Source: JALXCG01 sp026991065 [NCBI: Gemmatimonadota bacterium] | Lineage (GTDB): Bacteria > GCA-2686955 | DNA: 7,577 nucleotides | Direction of reading: 5' to 3' | NCBI GenBank assembly: GCA_026991065.1 | Contig: JALXCG010000181.1 | Coordinates: forward strand, 1 to 7,577 | Shown here: in pieces, positions 4,923 to 7,577 of the stretch | How the letters are laid out: every line of letters begins with the position of its first letter | How positions within the stretch are numbered: the first letter of the stretch is position 1 | Position numbers and translations under genes: made by a program | The notes under the pieces: model-generated | The model's input: the letters and a program-made list of their open reading frames with translations, nothing else | The model's database searches: none | Told to the model about the DNA's origin: nothing

Positions 4923-6515
4923 ATGAGTCAATATTGCTGTTTTCAACATCACCGCCGAGCCCTCTCCTGCAGTCCCGCATCACGGCAGCCATGGAAGGCG
5001 TATCTGCGGTTGTGCGGAGAGACGCTGCTCTGCCTCACCGGATTGACCCTGGCCGGCGAACCTGCGGCGATCGCGGAAGTGCATGGTCTTCAGGAATTTA
5101 TCCGCCTGGCCGAAGAGCATAGCCCGGAACTGAGGCGCGTGGATGAACGCCATCGTGCAGCCCGCGCCTTGGCCCGAGCGGGGGGAGCAGCCTTGCGCCC
5201 AGCGGTTCAGTGGTCCGCTCTTGGACCGACCTGGGCATCTCTCACGCAGCGCCAAACCCTCTTCGACGGCGCGGACTACGTGACCACCGAGTCGGATGCC
5301 GTCACCTACGGCAGTAGCCTGGAGATGCAGCAGCTTCTGCCGACTGGCGGCGCCCTGCGCGTGGGAACCAATGTGCTGCGTGCGGACCTGGATCAGACTA
5401 CGATCTTCCCGGATGACTTTGCGTATCCCCTGGACAGCGGCGATACCCCGGAATTCAAAGTCGACACGCGCCAGATCGAGGGAGGGGTCTCGCTGGCGAT
5501 TTCGCAACCTCTGTTTGCGCTCAATCAGTTCCAGCACACCGCGGCGGAAGTCCGGCTCAAGGAGCGACAGGCGGAGCTTGCATGGCGGACAGAGCGGGCC
5601 AAGGTCCTGCTGCGCTTATCCGAAGATTATCTGACCTACCAGACTCAGCTCGCTGCGTTGCACAGCAAGGAGCAGCGCCGGAATCTCCTGCGGGAATCGG
5701 TCGCCGCGGCCGAAGCGGACTTGCGGGAAAAAGCCGGCAGCGAGATGGCGCTCCGCCAGCGGCGACTGGAACTGGGGCGGGAAGAGATTGCCGTGGTGCA
5801 AGCGCGAGCCGAACTGGAAGTCACCAAGGCTGCGCTGCGCTCGGCACTCGCCCTACAGCCCGATGAGGCGCTGGGCCTGGCGGCGGACACAATCGCTGTG
5901 GATCTCTCCCTGGTGGACCTGGAAAGCGACGCCTCCGACTTGGTCAGTGAGCGCTCCGATCTGGCGCAGCTGCGCGCGCGGGTAACAGAACAGGAACTCG
6001 CGCAGCAGGAGCAGGCGGACAAGCTGGGATGGAAGATCAACTTCATCGGCAGCCTGGGTTTCACCGGTTTCGGCCAAGATCTGAGCGCGGTCCGCTCCTC
6101 CTGGGGGTTGAATGAGATCGAAGTCGGCATTGGCGCCTCTCTGCCGCTTTGGGATGGGGGGCTGAAATCGTTGACCCTGGAGGGGCTGAGGGCGGAGCGT
6201 AGATCGCGGGAATTGGACCTGGAACTTGCGCAGGAGGGAGCTGTCACCGAAATCAAGACTCGGCGGCGCGGGCTGGAGACGGCAAAATCGGTTTGGAAAC
6301 TCACCGAGGAGAATCTGGCGCTCGCCCGTGACAACTTGCGGGTAGCGCAAGCGGAGCATCTCGATGGCTATCTGTCCGCGCGCCAGCTACAAGAGGTAGA
6401 ACTGGCCTTGGCGGACCTGGAAGCGGAGTCGGTCGCCGCACGCGCGCGTGTGGTACGGGCCGCCTTGGAGTTGGGCAACGCCATGGGGCGCGAGCCGCTG
6501 GAGCTATTGCCGTGA
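4923..6515 (+). CDS. TolC-like outer-membrane efflux protein (OEP family)
   Basis: This is probably the trimeric outer-membrane channel of a tripartite efflux or secretion system. Its 530 residues contain two OEP-type halves. The first (about 55-310) has strand segment GVSLAISQPLFALNQF (188-203) and long Glu/Arg/Ala-rich helices (205-310). The second (about 340-525) has VGIGASLPLWDGG (401-413), the typical second strand and turn, then further coiled-coil helices ending ALELGNAMG. An acidic stretch (155-185) interrupts the first half near the predicted strands. The N-terminus is a poor signal peptide: a long basic region, a short hydrophobic run (TLLCLTGLTL, 34-43) and possible cleavage after AIA (49-51). 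The start is uncertain. ATG 4923 has no good ribosome site, TTG 4902 is in frame upstream, and TTG 5010 lies downstream of GGAAGG. No adaptor or pump gene is in the window, so the transported substrate is unknown. Its stop overlaps the next gene by 4 bp. Confidence 0.88.
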   Translation: MSQYCCFQHHRRALSCSPASRQPWKAYLRLCGETLLCLTGLTLAGEPAAIAEVHGLQEFIRLAEEHSPELRRVDERHRAARALARAGGAALRPAVQWSALGPTWASLTQRQTLFDGADYVTTESDAVTYGSSLEMQQLLPTGGALRVGTNVLRADLDQTTIFPDDFAYPLDSGDTPEFKVDTRQIEGGVSLAISQPLFALNQFQHTAAEVRLKERQAELAWRTERAKVLLRLSEDYLTYQTQLAALHSKEQRRNLLRESVAAAEADLREKAGSEMALRQRRLELGREEIAVVQARAELEVTKAALRSALALQPDEALGLAADTIAVDLSLVDLESDASDLVSERSDLAQLRARVTEQELAQQEQADKLGWKINFIGSLGFTGFGQDLSAVRSSWGLNEIEVGIGASLPLWDGGLKSLTLEGLRAERRSRELDLELAQEGAVTEIKTRRRGLETAKSVWKLTEENLALARDNLRVAQAEHLDGYLSARQLQEVELALADLEAESVAARARVVRAALELGNAMGREPLELLP

Positions 6516-7405
6516 GTTCGCTTGAGCGCAATGGTTTTGTCTTCATCGGGGCCGGGGCGGTTGGAACCGCCCTCGCGGTCTTGCTCCGGGACGAAGGCAT
6601 GAAGATTCGCGCCGTTGCCAGTCGGCGCGAGCTATCGGCACGCCGCGCGGCAGCCATTTTGGGCGGAGCGCAGGTCGTTCAGAGTCCGGTTGAAGCGGCC
6701 CGTCTGGGGCGGGATATTTTCATCACCACTCCCGATGAAACCATCGGCGAACTGGCGCAAGATCTGGCCGATGCGGGGGCTGTTGAGCCCGGCTGCCGGG
6801 TGATCCACATGAGTGGAGCCTTGGGGCTGGAACCTTTGGCGCCGATTGCCGCTCTGGGGGTTTCCATCGGCGGCTTCCACCCACTGCAAGTCTTCGCGAC
6901 CTGGGAGCGCGGCCGTGAGTTGATTCCGGGGTCGACCATTGGCATTGAAGCGCCGGATGAAGAGACACGGACCTATCTTTTCGGTCTGGCCGCGCGAGTC
7001 CGCGCTCATCCAGTGGCGATTCCGCCGGGAGCGCGGGCACTCTACCATGCCGGCGCGGTTTGCGCCTCGAACTACGTCGTAGCCGTTGTCGCCCAAGCCG
7101 TGGACCTGCTGGTCGAAACCGGGCTTTCCAGTGTGGATGCCATTCGCATGCTCATGCCGCTCGCCCGCGGAGCCCTGGAAACCATCCCGGCCGAGGGCGA
7201 TGCGAGCAAGGCCCTGACTGGGCCGATCGTGCGCGGCGAAGTGGCGATCGTGCGCTCACACATCGAGAGCATCCGCGCAACCGCGCCGGATGCGCTGCCT
7301 CTCTACCTGGAGTTGGGGCGGAAGGCGCTGCATCTTGCACGCCGTCGCAGAACTCTGGATCGCAAGCGCGAAAAGGCGCTCGAAGTACTGCTGGAAATGG
7401 AGTAG
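6512..7405 (+). CDS. Rossmann-fold and DUF2520 domain protein (oxidoreductase-like)
   Basis: This 297-residue cytosolic protein belongs to the Rossmann-like/DUF2520 family, related in fold to F420-dependent NADP oxidoreductases and pyrroline-5-carboxylate reductase. The nucleotide-binding domain begins with IGAGAVGTAL (12-21), has ITTPDE (71-76) and ends near HMSGALGLEPL (99-109). A family-typical GGFHPLQVF (120-128) precedes the helical DUF2520 domain (about 145-280), which contains YHAGAVCASNYVVA (178-191) and LTGPIVRGE (235-243). The C-terminus is strongly basic, then coiled. The reaction is unproven. Some relatives, such as one in Mycobacterium, sit next to panC, but no pantothenate gene is in view here. 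The GTG start at 6512 overlaps the upstream stop as GTGA and follows GGAG with an 8-nt spacer, so it is well supported and translationally coupled to the TolC-like gene. Confidence 0.92.
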   Translation: MSSLERNGFVFIGAGAVGTALAVLLRDEGMKIRAVASRRELSARRAAAILGGAQVVQSPVEAARLGRDIFITTPDETIGELAQDLADAGAVEPGCRVIHMSGALGLEPLAPIAALGVSIGGFHPLQVFATWERGRELIPGSTIGIEAPDEETRTYLFGLAARVRAHPVAIPPGARALYHAGAVCASNYVVAVVAQAVDLLVETGLSSVDAIRMLMPLARGALETIPAEGDASKALTGPIVRGEVAIVRSHIESIRATAPDALPLYLELGRKALHLARRRRTLDRKREKALEVLLEME

Positions 7406-7411
7406 CGACTG

Positions 7412-7426
7412 CCGCCTTTCCGGCGG
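7412..7426. repeat. Small GC hairpin after the DUF2520 gene
   Basis: A 5-bp stem CCGCC / GGCGG with loop TTTCC lies 7 bp after the stop codon at 7405, in the 37-bp gap between two converging genes. There is no T-run. It may help end transcription from either side, together with the dyad at 7438-7454. Confidence 0.3.
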
Positions 7427-7437
7427 GAACAACTGCT

Positions 7438-7454
7438 CCCGGTCAACGACCGGG
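7438..7454. terminator. Possible bidirectional hairpin between converging genes
   Basis: A 7-bp perfect stem CCCGGTC / GACCGGG with a 3-nt AAC loop spans the stop codon of the leftward pterin-synthase gene (7443-7445). Its position between converging genes suggests a role at the mRNA 3' ends, but neither side has a real U-tract. I therefore treat it as a candidate only. Confidence 0.35.
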
Positions 7455-7577
7455 CACTCCATCACCGTAGTAGTCAGCGAAATTGTTGGACGTTTCGTAT
7501 ACACGAACGCGATGCAGTTCCGCAGGATCGAGGCGACCTTTGAGTCGGTTCCAAAAGGCGACTGCCAGGTTCTCGGC
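7443..7577 (-). CDS. 6-pyruvoyl-tetrahydropterin synthase / QueD family protein (3' end only)
   Basis: The last 44 codons of a leftward gene run in from the right edge. The translation begins AENLAVAFWNRLKGRL (1-16), followed by LHRVRVYETSNNFADYYG (21-38), and ends GDGVPGR before a TGA. This matches the C-terminal signature of the 6-pyruvoyl-tetrahydropterin synthase family: the T/AEN helix, then a strand with VYET-x-NN and Y-x-G. The Glu in YET (residue 28 of the fragment) corresponds to the pterin-anchoring Glu of that family. Members make 6-carboxytetrahydropterin for queuosine-type deazapurines (QueD) or act on pterins. The zinc-binding His residues and catalytic Cys lie outside the window, so the two cannot be told apart. 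The ENLAV and VYETxNN wording is closer, by memory, to classical pterin synthases than to E. coli QueD. The gene converges on the DUF2520 gene with a 37-bp gap. Confidence 0.85.
   Translation of the reverse strand, partial: AENLAVAFWNRLKGRLDPAELHRVRVYETSNNFADYYGDGVPGR

Noticed and set aside
5645-6334. Long minus-strand frame inside the TolC-like gene
   Set aside because: It is a Ser/Arg-rich shadow of a GC-rich helical coding sequence; the plus strand has the OEP motifs.

Overview
This is a GC-rich bacterial chromosomal window dominated by housekeeping genes. A TolC-family outer-membrane protein and a second exported protein with a signal peptide point to a Gram-negative (diderm) bacterium. 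Dense packing, GTG starts and 4-bp gene overlaps fit a free-living, GC-rich lineage. I cannot name the phylum from these sequences. I see no mobile element, CRISPR array, tRNA or rRNA.

Layout. Positions 1-533 (+) hold the C-terminal part of a KtrB/TrkH-type potassium channel subunit. Positions 534-830 are non-coding and end in a strong intrinsic terminator that serves the leftward gene. Positions 831-1229 (-) encode a small exported protein rich in His, Tyr and Arg that I do not recognise. Positions 1230-1530 form a divergent intergenic region with two interleaved inverted repeats and a strong hairpin. A rightward series follows: a KtrA/TrkA RCK regulator (1531-2190), a bifunctional NAD(P)HX epimerase/dehydratase (2225-3766), thiamine-monophosphate kinase ThiL (3763-4857), a TolC-like outer-membrane efflux protein (4923-6515) and a Rossmann/DUF2520 protein (6512-7405). 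At the right edge a leftward gene enters the window. Its last 44 codons (7443-7577) match the C-terminus of the 6-pyruvoyl-tetrahydropterin synthase/QueD family, and it converges on the DUF2520 gene.

How the genes fit together. KtrB and KtrA form one Na+-dependent K+ uptake system, but the small exported-protein gene sits between them on the opposite strand, so they cannot share a simple polycistronic mRNA. nnr (metabolite repair of damaged NAD(P)H) and thiL (last step of thiamine diphosphate synthesis) are translationally coupled through a GTGA overlap. The same overlap couples the TolC-like gene to the DUF2520 gene. The spacing (34 bp, -4, 65 bp, -4) suggests one transcription unit from ktrA onward, or two units if a promoter lies in the 65-bp gap.

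I found no clearly novel multi-gene system. The points most worth a second look are the exported His/Tyr-rich protein inside the split ktr locus, the interleaved repeats in its upstream region, the altered ThiL N-terminal metal-site motif, and the coupling of an outer-membrane efflux protein to a cytosolic DUF2520 oxidoreductase-like protein.
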